This document shows, piece by piece, positions 63,817 through 64,000 of a stretch of DNA of 64,000 nucleotides. Where the stretch lies: assembly GCA_020354665.1 (NCBI GenBank), contig CP070653.1, positions 1,280,083 to 1,344,082 of the forward strand, written 5' to 3'. The notes beneath the pieces were generated by a model. That model ran no database searches. It saw nothing but the letters and a program-made list of their open reading frames with translations, and was not told where the DNA came from. A program made the position numbers and the translations under genes. Position 1 is the first letter of the stretch. Each line of letters opens with the position of its first letter. This DNA is from Burkholderiales bacterium. GTDB lineage: Bacteria; Pseudomonadota; Gammaproteobacteria; Burkholderiales; Burkholderiaceae_C.

Positions 63817-64000
63817 CTACCGACTCGGACGCCCGAATCCCGTCCACCACAACGTCAACGCGCTGGCCAGCACCATCACTGCGTAAGAGGCGATCTTTCC
63901 GTCACGGCCCAGGACAACAAGGCCGCCCACCAGAGCGAGTATCGCTGCAGCACTCGACCAGAGCGCCAGTCGCAGCCAGGTCACTGTCCGCAGATCACGG
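63817..64000 (-). CDS. C-terminal end of a small membrane protein, 5' cut by window edge
   Basis: Reading the minus strand from the window edge gives about 60 residues ending at TAG (63817-63819). The visible part has one hydrophobic helix (LALWSSAAAILALVGGLVVL), a short charged loop (GRDGKIAS) and a second helix (YAVMVLASALTLWWTGF), then the end GRPSR. It is clearly a two-helix membrane C-terminus with sensible codon use. The family is not recognised and the start lies outside the window. Confidence 0.6.
   Translation of the reverse strand, partial: RDLRTVTWLRLALWSSAAAILALVGGLVVLGRDGKIASYAVMVLASALTLWWTGFGRPSR

Overview
The window is a high-GC stretch of bacterial chromosome whose gene content and order fit a betaproteobacterium, most likely of the order Burkholderiales. 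Pointers are coxB-coxA next to DUF2244, a BioC-like methyltransferase and comF; gpsA-secB-grxC-rhodanese facing gpmA; yqgE-ruvX-pyrR-pyrB-pyrC; rubredoxin beside the pilGHIJL chemosensory cluster and thiD-hemL; RNB nuclease-TonB-like-mtgA; tlpA-accB-accC-prmA-DUF3426; nrdB-nrdA; and ampD-pilR-pilS-PP0621-ccsA-like facing ffh. It reads as core chromosome. I see no insertion sequence, prophage, CRISPR array or rRNA operon.

Layout. 1-9.6 kb: respiratory oxidase genes (coxA cut by the window edge), DUF2244, a BioC-like methyltransferase with an abnormal SAM site, comF, trmL, a Bug/TctC binding protein, gpsA, secB, grxC, a membrane rhodanese and gpmA. 9.6-17.1 kb: a long minus-strand run, yqgE-ruvX-pyrR-pyrB-pseudo-pyrC-plsC-(AMP-phosphorylase-like deoA)-(PRPP-synthetase-like prs). 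It combines pyrimidine synthesis with what looks like nucleotide or ribose-phosphate recycling. 17.1-29.5 kb: photolyase, then the type IV pilus chemosensory system with the giant kinase PilL, the receptor PilJ, the coupling protein PilI, the regulators PilH and PilG, and a rubredoxin. 29.6-46.9 kb: thiD, hemL, pfkA, mpl, yqiA, an RNB nuclease, a TonB-like protein, mtgA, a small unknown gene, tlpA, accB-accC, prmA, a zinc-ribbon membrane protein and a PfkB sugar kinase. 46.9-52.8 kb: a lysine-rich histone H1-like protein built from a 39-bp tandem repeat, and a class I ribonucleotide reductase. nrdB carries an in-frame amber codon, and nrdA is preceded by a pair of candidate NrdR boxes. 52.8-64 kb: ampD, the pilS-pilR two-component system, a cytochrome-c-assembly-like membrane protein, ffh, a DUF2726 protein, ftsY, tRNA-Met with its own promoter and terminator, a small exported protein, miaB, and the end of a membrane protein cut by the window edge.

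How the genes work together. PilS-PilR would control pilin transcription while PilG/H/I/J/L control twitching. Ffh and FtsY form the two halves of the signal-recognition pathway. AccB and AccC form the biotin carboxylase half of acetyl-CoA carboxylase. PyrB and the catalytically degenerate PyrC probably form one aspartate transcarbamoylase complex under PyrR. The most notable points are the amber codon in nrdB, the NrdR box pair, the AMP-phosphorylase-like/PRPP-synthetase-like pair, the degenerate dihydroorotase and methyltransferase active sites, and the absence of aroE and aroQ from slots where related genomes often carry them. No wholly new multi-gene system is evident. The deoA-prs pair is the best candidate for an incompletely described pathway.
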